Source of the DNA: an uncultured Christensenella sp. | GTDB taxonomy: Bacteria > Bacillota > Clostridia > Christensenellales > Borkfalkiaceae | Reading direction: 5' to 3' | Assembly: GCA_910585785.1 (NCBI GenBank) | Contig: CAJUEV010000012.1 | Span: 1-44,765, forward strand | DNA: 44,765 bases | Shown: positions 25,852-35,206 of the stretch, piece by piece | Numbering within the stretch: the stretch's first letter is position 1 | Layout of the letters: each line of letters starts with the position of its first letter | Program-made: the position numbers and the translations under genes | Notes under the pieces: generated by a model | What the model was told of the DNA's origin: nothing | The model's input: only the letters and a program-made list of their open reading frames with translations | Database searches by the model: none

Positions 25852-27972
25852 ATGAAAAAAAGCGTGAAAAAATTAATAGTAGCGTTGGTTGCCGTGTTTT
25901 TGGCGGCGGCGTCGGCAATACTGTTTTTTACGGATATAACCACGGCAAACGCGGATTTTAAACCGGTTCAGGCGCCCGTAGCGGATAACTCTTTTACGGT
26001 TCCTTACGAAACGCTTACGGCGGGACCGGAAGGGGCGCTTGTACCCACGCAGACCGCTTATACTCCGTCGGGAAAAATTTCGCTGTCTTCGATAGGGGAC
26101 GCGCTGAAAAATCCCGAAGATATGATAATAGATAAAACCGCGGGGCTTGTATACATAGCGGATACGGGCAACAAGCGGATAGTGGTAACGGATTTGGACG
26201 GTTATGTGGTAAAAACTTTCGGCGAGGACGTTTTTCAGCAGCCTACCGGTCTTGCTGTAAGCGACGGCAAAATTTTCGTCTGCGACAGAACAAACGCGCT
26301 TGTATACGCATACGACGCTACCACTTATGAAGTTATACGCACTTACGGCAGACCGGATAATCCGCTTGTCGGCGCAAACACCCCTTACGTGCCCGTTAAA
26401 CTTACGGTGGATAGCAGGGGAAATATGTATATCGTTTCCGAAGGCTGCGTAAGCGGTCTTATGCAGGTAAATATGGAGGGCGAGTTTGTAGGTTACGTTG
26501 GCGCCAACGAAACGCCGGCTTCATTAATTTCCGTTTTGCAGAAAATATTTTTCTCCAAAGAACAGCAAAACGCCTTTCTTGCCACGCCGCGCAGTCCCAC
26601 AAACGTTGCGATTGACGGCAGGGGGCTTGTTTATACGGTAACCAACAACGCTTCGAAAGGGGCGGTAAAGAAACTTAACACAATGGGCAACGGCATTATG
26701 TCGCCCTCGATAAATTTTGCCGATACCACAGCCGTTTCGATTGACGCTTCCGAAAACATATATACCGTTCAGTCCAACCAGAAGGACGGCTGCTACGTGA
26801 CGGTATTCGACAGCGAAGGCAACCTGTTGTTCCGCTTCGGAGGGACTGACGGTTACGAAAGATTCGGTTCGCTGGGCAATCCCGTAGCAGTCAGCGCGCT
26901 GGACGACGGCAAAGTGATGGTGCTTGACAAAAAATACGGCATAGTAGTTATTTACGAGCGCACGTCTTTTGCGGGACTTGTATTCGAGGCGGTGGACTAC
27001 TACAAGGACGGCTTGTATCTTGAAGGCGAAGGCTTGTGGAACGACGTTTTGCGCTATAACAGCAACTTTATACTTGCGTATAAGGCGTTGGCGCGCGCAA
27101 ATATGAAAAAGAGCAATTACAGCGTAGCTTTAAATCAGTTTAAATACGCCGAGGACAGAGCGGGATACTCGGAGGCGTTCTGGCAGATAAGAAACGAGTG
27201 GCTTGAAAATAATCTGCTTTGGGTGTTTATCGTAATTCTGATAATAGTCATTGCGGCGATAATAATAAAAATTTTAAGCAGGCGCAAGCCCAAATTGTTT
27301 ATTCCCATAAAGAAGGGAATGAAAAAGGTTTCTGACCTGCACGTAAAAAACGTTTATTTCTTAAAAGAATTCAATCATTCGAAACGGTTTATGAAGTCCA
27401 CGCAGGACGCCGTTTACGAAGTGAAATATCACAATAAAGCCAGCATATGGACGGCGGGAATACTTTTCGTCTGGTTTGTAATATTGCAGATATTGGGCGT
27501 TGTGACAAAGGGCTATTTGTTCAACTCGGCTACGGTTTACAACACTAACGGCTGGAATATGGTGCTTATAACCGTGGGAGTGTTGCTTGCGTTGGTGCTT
27601 TGCAATTATTTCGTAAGTACGGTAACGGACGGCGACGGTAAACTGAAACATTGCTTTATATGTTTTATGTACGCGCTTTCGCCTTATCTGATTATGGCGT
27701 TGCCCGTCTTTATACTAAGCAATTTCCTTACCTTTAACGAGTCGATAATTTACACCTTCTGCGAAATTGTTATGTACGGTTGGAGCGGCGTGTGCCTGTT
27801 CCGCGCGATTATGGAACTGCACGACTATTCCTTCTGGAAGACGGTTAAAAACGTTTTGCTTACCGTGTTTGCGTTTGCAATGGCGTTGCTGTTCATCATA
27901 GTGCTGCGTATGCTTTTCGCGCAGTTGTTCGGCTATATAGGTTCGATTTTCGGGGAGGTGTTCGGCAGATGA
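25852..27972 (+). CDS. NHL beta-propeller protein fused to Yip1 membrane domain
   Basis: This is a 706-residue membrane protein. A signal anchor (~5-30) leads to an extracellular NHL-type propeller at ~75-375 (LKNPEDMIIDKTAGLVYIADTGNKRIVV and similar blades). A short TPR-like segment follows (~385-440, FILAYKALARANMKKSNYSVALNQF). Then a membrane helix (~453-475) precedes a basic cytoplasmic loop, and a Yip1-like domain of about five helices fills ~535-706. I do not know a defined role. It overlaps the next gene by ATGA and sits between two permease pairs, so it probably assists or scaffolds the surface glycan-uptake machinery. The same pairing with a DUF5696-type gene is, as I recall, common in Paenibacillus and Clostridia sugar loci. 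Confidence 0.7.
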   Translation: MKKSVKKLIVALVAVFLAAASAILFFTDITTANADFKPVQAPVADNSFTVPYETLTAGPEGALVPTQTAYTPSGKISLSSIGDALKNPEDMIIDKTAGLVYIADTGNKRIVVTDLDGYVVKTFGEDVFQQPTGLAVSDGKIFVCDRTNALVYAYDATTYEVIRTYGRPDNPLVGANTPYVPVKLTVDSRGNMYIVSEGCVSGLMQVNMEGEFVGYVGANETPASLISVLQKIFFSKEQQNAFLATPRSPTNVAIDGRGLVYTVTNNASKGAVKKLNTMGNGIMSPSINFADTTAVSIDASENIYTVQSNQKDGCYVTVFDSEGNLLFRFGGTDGYERFGSLGNPVAVSALDDGKVMVLDKKYGIVVIYERTSFAGLVFEAVDYYKDGLYLEGEGLWNDVLRYNSNFILAYKALARANMKKSNYSVALNQFKYAEDRAGYSEAFWQIRNEWLENNLLWVFIVILIIVIAAIIIKILSRRKPKLFIPIKKGMKKVSDLHVKNVYFLKEFNHSKRFMKSTQDAVYEVKYHNKASIWTAGILFVWFVILQILGVVTKGYLFNSATVYNTNGWNMVLITVGVLLALVLCNYFVSTVTDGDGKLKHCFICFMYALSPYLIMALPVFILSNFLTFNESIIYTFCEIVMYGWSGVCLFRAIMELHDYSFWKTVKNVLLTVFAFAMALLFIIVLRMLFAQLFGYIGSIFGEVFGR

Positions 27973-30107
27973 TTAAGGGATTACTTAAAGCCGCAGCAGG
28001 CATAGCGCTTGCGGGCAGCATAATCACCGGCAACATAGCGCTTGCCGTCAATCTGGCGGCGGACGTAGCCGAAGACGAAACTCCTCAGGGCGTTTATTCG
28101 GTGGATATAGACGGGTCTACGCTTAAAGTCGACACAAAAACTTTAAATCTTTCTATAACCCGCGGCGACAGAACGTGGTATTCGGGCAAAAGATTTTCGG
28201 GGGAAGACGGACTTAACAGCCTTTGGGTAAACAAACTTACCGACGGCGTAACCGTGGGATATAAATCGATGAACACGGGAACTACCAGAGAGCGCACTAT
28301 AAGTATGCTTAAACCCAAAATTACTTTTAAAGAGCGTACCGACGGTTTCGACGCAAAAATTTCCTGCCGCGATATTTTGGTTTCGTTTACCTTGCAGGTG
28401 CGGCTTTCGGGCAATAAGTTGCAGGTTAAAGTACCTTTCGACTCTATTTCGGAAGACGCGCCCGAGGACAACAAACTTGAATATTTGATTGTATATCCGT
28501 TTTTTGACAGCAGCTATGCGCTGACCGACGGCGAAATACTTATACCCGACGGCAGCGGCGCGCTTATAGATTTGTCAGTTCCCACTTCCGCGCAAAAGGC
28601 GTATTCGGCAAGGGTGTACGGAAGCGACTACGGAATTTCTTTCGATACCATAACTTCAAATTCGCCGCAGACGGCTTCAATGCCCGTATATGCGATGATG
28701 TACGACGACGGCGGAACAATGGTTACCGCTGACGACGGCGCCGAATATTGTTCGGTAAACGCCTATGTAAGCGGCATCACAACAAATTACAACTTTGCAT
28801 ATTTCAACTGGATATACCGCGAGTCGTACGTAAAGTATTACGAAAGCAGCGGTACTGACGGCAAAAGTTACGTGGCGTTTCAGGAAGATATGAACAAGTT
28901 TGACCTTGTTCAGACAATGACCCTTCTGGAAGGCGATTGCGATACGGCGACGGTGGCTAAGGAATACCGCAAAACCGTCGACTTTAAGCAAAACGCGCTT
29001 TCTTCCGACAGGGCGGGGCTAAGGTTGCAGTTTCTTATGGCGGAAAACAAAAAGGGAATGTTCGGCAACGAAGTTGTTACTATGACTAAAACCTCTTTTA
29101 TAGAGGACGTTGCGGAAGAAGCGGCGCAGTATTGCGGTAACCTTTCCGTTTCCGTATTGGGGTATACTTCGGGCGGGTTAAACAATTCATATCCCAAACA
29201 TTTTCCGTTGGACGGCGGACCCGGCGGCAAAAGCGGGTATAAAAAACTTTCTCAAACGCTTAAAGAAAACGGCGTAAATTTTTCCTTTACCACCGACTAT
29301 GCCAAGGCGTACGCGGGGGCGGGAGTCAACGAAAAGAAACTTGCGCTTAACATTTCAAATCAGTTTACCACGCTTACGGACAGCAGAGCGGGTTCTACGG
29401 CAAAGTTCAATCTGATAAATCCGGACGACGCCGCGGCGCTTATGAAGGGTGATTTGAAAAACATAAACAAGTATAACGCGTCTGTCGATTATGCTTCGGT
29501 AGGCTCGCTGCTGTATTCGGGCTATAAAAACCGCGATTACGACCGCGCCTATACCGCCGAGAAATTCCGCGAGGCTATTGAACTGTCGCAAGTGACGGCA
29601 AACATAATTAAACCCAACGCATATATGTGGGCTGTTTGCGATTCATATCTTGAAATGCCGGTTTCTTCAAGCGGATTTATGATTGAAACGGAAAGCGTGC
29701 CTTTCTTGCAGATGGTTGTTTCCGGCAAAATGCAGACTTACAGCACCGCGATAAACCTTAATTACACGGGCGAAGATTTGATTTTGCGACTTATAGACTA
29801 CAACGTTTATCCGTCGTTTTTGGTGACGCAAAAGGACGCGCTTGAACTTTACGGCACAAACAGCGCGGGAATATTCACTTCCTCCTACGATATTTGGAAG
29901 GATACGATAAAAAGCATATATACGCAGGTTGACGGCGTGCTTTCGGCTGTTGCGGGTTGCACGGTAGAGGACAGATATACGGCGGGCAACGGCGTTTACG
30001 TAACCGTATATTCCAACGGCAAAAAAGTAGTCGTAAATTACGGCGGTGCGGAAGTTACGGTGGACGGAACGGCAATAGCCGCAAAATCCGCCGCGGCGAT
30101 AGACTGA
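27969..30107 (+). CDS. Exported DUF5696-type protein, glycoside-hydrolase-like
   Basis: This 712-residue protein is translationally coupled to the upstream NHL-Yip1 gene (4-base ATGA overlap). A signal peptide covers ~1-28 with no lipobox. Residues ~35-330 are beta-rich, like the supersandwich that precedes barrel hydrolases. Residues ~340-620 show alternating beta/alpha pattern with barrel-like phrases (GYTSGGLNNSYPKHFP, YKKLSQTLKENGVNFSFTTD). A small beta-domain ends the protein. I match it to DUF5696 from memory. It could be an unrecognised extracellular glycosidase or glycan-binding partner of the transporter. No catalytic pair can be assigned by eye. Confidence 0.6.
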   Translation: MIKGLLKAAAGIALAGSIITGNIALAVNLAADVAEDETPQGVYSVDIDGSTLKVDTKTLNLSITRGDRTWYSGKRFSGEDGLNSLWVNKLTDGVTVGYKSMNTGTTRERTISMLKPKITFKERTDGFDAKISCRDILVSFTLQVRLSGNKLQVKVPFDSISEDAPEDNKLEYLIVYPFFDSSYALTDGEILIPDGSGALIDLSVPTSAQKAYSARVYGSDYGISFDTITSNSPQTASMPVYAMMYDDGGTMVTADDGAEYCSVNAYVSGITTNYNFAYFNWIYRESYVKYYESSGTDGKSYVAFQEDMNKFDLVQTMTLLEGDCDTATVAKEYRKTVDFKQNALSSDRAGLRLQFLMAENKKGMFGNEVVTMTKTSFIEDVAEEAAQYCGNLSVSVLGYTSGGLNNSYPKHFPLDGGPGGKSGYKKLSQTLKENGVNFSFTTDYAKAYAGAGVNEKKLALNISNQFTTLTDSRAGSTAKFNLINPDDAAALMKGDLKNINKYNASVDYASVGSLLYSGYKNRDYDRAYTAEKFREAIELSQVTANIIKPNAYMWAVCDSYLEMPVSSSGFMIETESVPFLQMVVSGKMQTYSTAINLNYTGEDLILRLIDYNVYPSFLVTQKDALELYGTNSAGIFTSSYDIWKDTIKSIYTQVDGVLSAVAGCTVEDRYTAGNGVYVTVYSNGKKVVVNYGGAEVTVDGTAIAAKSAAAID

Positions 30108-30139
30108 ATCCCAAAAAAATAAAGGGTTTTACGGATAAT

Positions 30140-31204
30140 ATGAAAAAAAATATAAAAAAACAAAATCTAACCGTTACGGAAGGGGAGGCGGTTGCAACCG
30201 ATGAAGCGCTTGCCAAAGCCGCGCCCGTTGCTGGCGATACGCCTGCGGCGGAAGCGGTTGCGCCCGTGCCCGCAGCGGCTGTCGGCGGAACCGACGTAAC
30301 GCCGAAAAAGCCCAAGGACAAAAAAGAGGGAAAGGCGTATAGGTTTTTCCACTCGGAAACGTTCAGCGGATATCTTTTCGTTTTGCCGTGGCTTATAGGT
30401 TTTTGCGTTTTCGTCGCTTATCCCATAATTCAGACGCTTATTTTCAGTTTCGGCACGGTAGATATACGTCCGGGCGAAATAAACACAACGTTTATTGGCT
30501 TTGAAAACTATGCCAAAGCGTTGGTGCGGGACGGAAACTTTACCAAGGCGCTGGGCGATTACGTAACCGAAATGGTTTTATACGTACCGGTTATTACGGT
30601 TATTTCCTTAATTCTTGCAATGCTGCTTAACAGCAAACTTAAAGGAACGGGATTTTTCAGGACAATTTTCTTCTTCCCCGTAATAATAACCAGCGGACCC
30701 GTAATTAAAATGTTCGTCGACCAGGGCGTGGCGTCTTTCCCGGGAATAGAAAACCTTATAGACTTCACCGCGCTTGCCGAAACGCTGCCGCAGTTTCTTG
30801 TGGACGCTTTGCAGTTTCTTACCTCCGAATTCATTATGATTTTATGGTTTTCGGGAATACAGATTCTGGTATTTATGACGGGACTGCAAAAAATGGACAA
30901 AAGTATGTACGAAGCGGCGAAGATAGACGGCGCGACGAAGTGGGAAATGTTCTGGAAAATTACCCTTCCCGCGTTAAATCCCACAATTGTTTTAAACGTT
31001 GTGTTTACCGTGGTTATGCAGTCGATTTTCTCGCTTAACCCCATAATTACCAAAATTCAGACGGATATGAACGCGACGGACGGCTCCGGCGGATACGGAT
31101 ACGCTTCCGCAATGGCGTGGATTTACTTCATAGTTATGCTTGCTATTCTCGGGCTTGCCGTTCTTATATTCAAAAAGCACGAAAGGAGGCCTAAACGGAT
31201 ATGA
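30140..31204 (+). CDS. ABC sugar permease C with Ala/Pro-rich N-terminal tail
   Basis: This is a 354-residue MalF-type permease. The ATG at 30140 is chosen because the longer frame would overlap the preceding gene deeply; its ribosome binding site (ACGGAT) is weak. Residues 1-~65 are a low-complexity tail rich in Ala, Pro, Val, Glu and Lys. Six membrane segments follow (GYLFVLPWLIGFCVFVAYPI...), with the EAA loop EAAKIDGATKWEMFWKITLP. It overlaps the next permease by ATGA, so the two are translated together and form a second channel. No binding protein lies between them, so one of the upstream binding proteins must serve it. Confidence 0.85.
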   Translation: MKKNIKKQNLTVTEGEAVATDEALAKAAPVAGDTPAAEAVAPVPAAAVGGTDVTPKKPKDKKEGKAYRFFHSETFSGYLFVLPWLIGFCVFVAYPIIQTLIFSFGTVDIRPGEINTTFIGFENYAKALVRDGNFTKALGDYVTEMVLYVPVITVISLILAMLLNSKLKGTGFFRTIFFFPVIITSGPVIKMFVDQGVASFPGIENLIDFTALAETLPQFLVDALQFLTSEFIMILWFSGIQILVFMTGLQKMDKSMYEAAKIDGATKWEMFWKITLPALNPTIVLNVVFTVVMQSIFSLNPIITKIQTDMNATDGSGGYGYASAMAWIYFIVMLAILGLAVLIFKKHERRPKRI

Positions 31205-32667
31205 AAAAGACGGATAAAACCGAAGAAGTGAAAATTGCCGCAACGCCCGCCTCGTGCGATGTTTCCGCGGAAGAAGTTAAAACGCCTGCGGAAGAAGTGA
31301 AGGCGCCTGCGGCGGAAACGCCGGCAAAACCCGCCGTTTGCGAGGGTACGCCGACGGAAGAAGCGCAGCCCGCCCAAAACCGAGAAGAAAAAGTTTCGGC
31401 GGACGACGAACAGTCGGAACAATCCGAACAACCGGAACAACCCGAAAACGCTGAAAACATAGAAAAGCCCGCGGAAAAGAAAAATTCCGCAGCCGCATTT
31501 TTCAAATCTGTTTGGGCGGCTATCGCAGGATTCTTTATTTGGCTGGGCGACTATATAAAAGATTGGTTTAACGAAAAAATCGTTAAAAAATTCAAAGGCG
31601 ACGAGGAGCACCGCTCCTTCAAGCAATGGCTTAAAGATATAGGGCTTTGGTTTAAAAAATTTCCTTCAAGATTTGTCGCTTTTTTCAAAGGTATGCCCGC
31701 CTGGTTCAAGGCTTTGCCTTCCCGCACGGTAACCTGGTTTAAATCGCTTACCAAGGAAAACGTAAAGGCGTTTTTCTTCGGTACGGGTGAAAAGAAAGGA
31801 TTTTTGCCCTGTCTAATAAGTTATACGCTGCTTATTCTGTTCGGCTTCGTATACGTTTATCCCGTCCTGTATATGATTGGATACTCGCTTATGAGCCCTT
31901 CGGACGTAACCAACCCTATGGTGAATTACCTGCCGACAGCCGCGTATTTCCAAAACTATACCGAAGCTTCGCAAGTGCTTAAATTTTGGAGCACCCTGTT
32001 TGAAACGATATACGTTTCGTTATTGCCCGCAATTTTCCAGACGGTGAGCTGCTGTCTTGCGGCGTACGGGCTTGCAAGATTTAGATTCTTCGGCAAAAAA
32101 GTAGTGTTTGCGCTGATAATAATAACCTTTATTATTCCCACGCAGTTGACTATGATGCCGCAAGTGCTCATATATTCCAATCTGGGAATAATAGACTCCG
32201 TGCTTACGTTTATACTTCCCGCGGCGCTGGGTCAGGGAATAAAATCCGCGGTGTTTATACTGATTTTCTATCAGTTTTTCCGCGGCATACCCGACTCGGT
32301 TGTGGAAGCGGCGAAGATAGACGGCGCAAACTCCTTTCAGATATTTATAAGGCTGGGGCTTGCCGCCGCAAAACCCGCCATACTGCTTTCTCTGTTGCTT
32401 TCGGTTGTTTGGTACTATAACGAAACGGTTTTGACGTCTATTTACCTTGGCGGAACGGTTACAACTTTGCCTTTGGAACTTGAAAAGTTTGAGGCGACGT
32501 ACAAGGCGTTGTTCGGCGACGCCGCAGGCAACACGGGCAAATCCGTGAACGAAGCCATTTATATGGCGGGTACGCTGCTTAGCATACTGCCGCTTATAGT
32601 CTTCTATTTCTTCACGCAAAAGCATTTTACGGAAGGCATAGACAAAGCGGGTATTACAGGAGAATAA
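31201..32667 (+). CDS. ABC sugar permease D with ~200-residue N-terminal extension
   Basis: This is a 488-residue MalG-type permease, whereas family members usually have ~280-300 residues. Residues 1-~95 are a disordered Glu/Pro/Ala/Gln-rich tail. Residues ~96-200 hold repeated amphipathic, Trp/Phe/Lys-rich helices containing WFK-x2-PSR-x-V twice. Residues ~205-488 are the normal permease with the EAA loop EAAKIDGANSFQIFIRLGLA. The extension would lie in the cytoplasm against the membrane and might contact the ATPase, the cytoplasmic glucanase or the membrane surface. The start codon overlaps the end of permease C. Confidence 0.8.
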   Translation: MKKTDKTEEVKIAATPASCDVSAEEVKTPAEEVKAPAAETPAKPAVCEGTPTEEAQPAQNREEKVSADDEQSEQSEQPEQPENAENIEKPAEKKNSAAAFFKSVWAAIAGFFIWLGDYIKDWFNEKIVKKFKGDEEHRSFKQWLKDIGLWFKKFPSRFVAFFKGMPAWFKALPSRTVTWFKSLTKENVKAFFFGTGEKKGFLPCLISYTLLILFGFVYVYPVLYMIGYSLMSPSDVTNPMVNYLPTAAYFQNYTEASQVLKFWSTLFETIYVSLLPAIFQTVSCCLAAYGLARFRFFGKKVVFALIIITFIIPTQLTMMPQVLIYSNLGIIDSVLTFILPAALGQGIKSAVFILIFYQFFRGIPDSVVEAAKIDGANSFQIFIRLGLAAAKPAILLSLLLSVVWYYNETVLTSIYLGGTVTTLPLELEKFEATYKALFGDAAGNTGKSVNEAIYMAGTLLSILPLIVFYFFTQKHFTEGIDKAGITGE

Positions 32668-32669
32668 TT

Positions 32670-34001
32670 TTGAAAAAATTTTTATCGGCAATAATTGCAA
32701 CGGTTATGATTTTTGCTTGTATGTGTTGCGCCGTCGGTTGCAAAAAAGATTTGTACTCTGCTTACAAAAAAGAAATCGAAAGCGAAATGAAGGGAAGTTT
32801 CGACTTTTTCTGGAACGAAGTTTCGCTTAACGAGACGGTTGCGGAAGGCAATCTGCCCACCTACGGACTTATTGCGGACCGCTATCCCAACAAGTCGTTC
32901 AATGCTTCCGTGGCGTCCGTCGGCTTCGGGCTGACCGCTTACGTTATAGGCGTAGAGAAAGGCTGGGTAACCAGAGAAGAAGCTCAAACGCGTTCGTTAA
33001 AGACTTTGCAGACTATGGTGGCTTTGCAAAACGCGCCCGACGTTTCTTACGAGGGATTTTTGGCTCACTTCATAAATATGAACACGGGCAAGCGCGTAAG
33101 CAACGTTGAAATTTCTTCCGTGGATACCGCAATTTTGCTTTGCGGCGCGGTTGCCGCGGGCGAGTACTTCGGCGGCGAGGTAAAGGCGCTTGCGGACGAA
33201 CTTTACGGCAACGTCAACTGGAAGGCGATTGAGCGCGTCCGCGGCGGAAAAACTTACCTTACTATGGGTTACAGTCAGGAAAGCCAGAAACTGCTTGGCG
33301 ACTGGGACTGGTATGCGGAACAGCTTATGATGTACGTGCTCGGCGCGGGCAGCCCCGTGGAGGAGCACCGTCTGGACGATACCGCCTATTACGACTTTGC
33401 AAGAAACGAGGGCGCTTATAACGGACATAAATTTATATACAGCTGGTTCGGCAGCATATTTACCTATCAGTTTTCGCACGCGTGGATTGATTTTTCGGGC
33501 AAAAAGGACAATAACGGCACGGACTGGCACCAAAACTCGGTTGAGGCTTCAAAGGCGGCGTACGATTTCTGTCGCGACAGACGCGACGAATACGTAACTT
33601 TTGCAAAGGGCGGCTGGGGATTGACCGCTTGCGACACTCCCGACGGATACAGCGGACATTTGGGCGCTATGCCGCGCGGCTGGCAGTCGGACGCGGCTTA
33701 TCCCAGAATTGCAGCCACGGTTGCGCCCTGCGGCGCGATAGGCTCGGTTGTGTTTACTCCGGAAGAAAGCCTTAAAGCGTTGAAGTATTACGGAACTTTA
33801 AGACTTTTAAACGGCAAATACGGGCTTGCGGACGCGTATAATCTGGACCGCGAGTGGTTTGCTTCCGACTGTATAGGCATAGATAAGGGAATTTCTCTGC
33901 TTATGCTTTCAAATTATAAGGACAGAACCGTTTGGGACACGGTAATGAAAAATCAAAATATTTTACTCGGTTTGGAAAACCTTGGTTTTACCGCCGCGTA
34001 A
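32670..34001 (+). CDS. GH144-like (PF10091) beta-1,2-glucanase, lipoprotein
   Basis: This 443-residue protein starts at a TTG with AGGAG upstream, 2 bases after the previous stop. The lipobox AVGC puts the lipidated Cys at residue 24, so the enzyme is on the outer face of the membrane. The rest is the (alpha/alpha)6 Glycoamylase/GH144 fold: ISSVDTAILLCGAVAAGEYF, WDWYAEQLMMYVLGAGSP, FIYSWFGSIFTYQFSHAWIDF, DNNGTDWHQNSV, GGWGLTACDTPDGYSGH, and IGIDKGISLLMLSNYKD near the end. GH144 members hydrolyse beta-1,2-glucan (endo) or release sophorose (exo). It would cut polymer before uptake. The specificity is inferred from family and context. Confidence 0.8.
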   Translation: MKKFLSAIIATVMIFACMCCAVGCKKDLYSAYKKEIESEMKGSFDFFWNEVSLNETVAEGNLPTYGLIADRYPNKSFNASVASVGFGLTAYVIGVEKGWVTREEAQTRSLKTLQTMVALQNAPDVSYEGFLAHFINMNTGKRVSNVEISSVDTAILLCGAVAAGEYFGGEVKALADELYGNVNWKAIERVRGGKTYLTMGYSQESQKLLGDWDWYAEQLMMYVLGAGSPVEEHRLDDTAYYDFARNEGAYNGHKFIYSWFGSIFTYQFSHAWIDFSGKKDNNGTDWHQNSVEASKAAYDFCRDRRDEYVTFAKGGWGLTACDTPDGYSGHLGAMPRGWQSDAAYPRIAATVAPCGAIGSVVFTPEESLKALKYYGTLRLLNGKYGLADAYNLDREWFASDCIGIDKGISLLMLSNYKDRTVWDTVMKNQNILLGLENLGFTAA

Positions 34002-34013
34002 CAGAGGTAATTT

Positions 34014-35204
34014 GTGAACGTAAACTTAATTGAGCGCGAAAGAAGACTTTGCTTTGACTACTTTTACGATAACTTCGACAAGGCGCCCGAAATGTTTGGG
34101 CTGACGCACGACAAATTTCCTACCAAACATAACGACTGCTCGGTGGCGGCAAACGGATTTATGCTTGCGGCGATGGCTGTCGGGGCGGATTTTGGCTATA
34201 TTTCGCGCGGCGAAGCCGAAAGCATTTGCATTAAGGCGCTTAAAACGCACGAACGGCTTGAAACGAAAAAAGGCTTTTACTATCACTTTTACAATATGTG
34301 GGACGGTTTGCGCGCAAGGCACAGCGAACTTTCCATAATAGATACCGCGCTGTTTTTAGCGGGAGCGCTTACGGCGGGCGGATTTTTCGGCGGCGAAACG
34401 CTTGAACTCGCAAGAAAATTATATCTTCGTTGCGATTGGGAATACTTCTATTGCAAAGATAAAAAGTTTTTCCGTATGGCGGAGTTTGACAAGGGCTTTG
34501 ACGGGTATTGGGACGTTTATGCCGAACAACTTATTATGTATTTCCTTGCGGCGGGCTCGCCTTCGGGACAAAACATAGCGTTGGAGGCGTACCGCTCGTT
34601 TAAACGTCTTGAAGGGGAATACGGCGGATATAAATTTATTTACGGCTGGTTCGGCAGTCTGTTCAATCATCAGTTTTCGCACGCGTTTATCGACTTTAAA
34701 GGAACGAAGGACGAATTCGGAACGGACTGGTTTGAAAATTCGGTTAAAGCCACGCTTGCCAACAGGGCTTTTTGTATGGACAACGCAAACGTGCATAAAG
34801 GATACGGAAAGGACGGCTGGGGGCTTACTTCCTGCCAGACGCGCGACGGATATAAGGGGCATATAGGCGCCCCGCCCAGCGGCAACGGCAACACCGAAAA
34901 CGTTGCGGAGGGCACCATACCTCCCTGCGGCGCGCTGGGGTCTATGCCGTTTACTCCGAACGAAAGTATTTCGGCGCTTAACCACTTCTACTCTAAGCCC
35001 GAATTGGTGGGCAAGTACGGTCTTAAAGACGCGTATAACGAAGGGCAGGGCTGGTACAGCGACTGTTATATAAGCATTGACAAGGGCGTAACCCTGCTGA
35101 TGCTGGCGAATTACGAAAGACAAACTGTGTGGCGCAGTTTTTGTTCTCTGCCGGAGATAAAAACAGCGTTTAAAACACTTCAATTTAAAAAGGAGAATAT
35201 TTAA
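34014..35204 (+). CDS. GH144-like (PF10091) beta-1,2-glucanase, cytoplasmic
   Basis: This is a 396-residue paralogue of the preceding gene. It starts at a GTG with AGAGG upstream and has no signal peptide, so it should work inside the cell. The same landmarks are present: SIIDTALFLAGALTAGGFF, WDVYAEQLIMYFLAAGSP, FIYGWFGSLFNHQFSHAFIDF, DEFGTDWFENSV, DGWGLTSCQTRDGYKGH, and ISIDKGVTLLMLANYERQ. It probably trims imported oligosaccharides to a size suited to the GH94 and GH3 enzymes. Having an outer and an inner member of the family in one operon suggests a two-step degradation with transport between the steps. Confidence 0.8.
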   Translation: MNVNLIERERRLCFDYFYDNFDKAPEMFGLTHDKFPTKHNDCSVAANGFMLAAMAVGADFGYISRGEAESICIKALKTHERLETKKGFYYHFYNMWDGLRARHSELSIIDTALFLAGALTAGGFFGGETLELARKLYLRCDWEYFYCKDKKFFRMAEFDKGFDGYWDVYAEQLIMYFLAAGSPSGQNIALEAYRSFKRLEGEYGGYKFIYGWFGSLFNHQFSHAFIDFKGTKDEFGTDWFENSVKATLANRAFCMDNANVHKGYGKDGWGLTSCQTRDGYKGHIGAPPSGNGNTENVAEGTIPPCGALGSMPFTPNESISALNHFYSKPELVGKYGLKDAYNEGQGWYSDCYISIDKGVTLLMLANYERQTVWRSFCSLPEIKTAFKTLQFKKENI

Positions 35205-35206
35205 AA

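Noticed and set aside
32020..32700. Long minus-strand frames inside the permease, glucanase and binding-protein genes
   Set aside because: They mirror well-supported plus-strand genes, are rich in Arg, Tyr and Val as expected of antisense reading, and have no ribosome binding sites.
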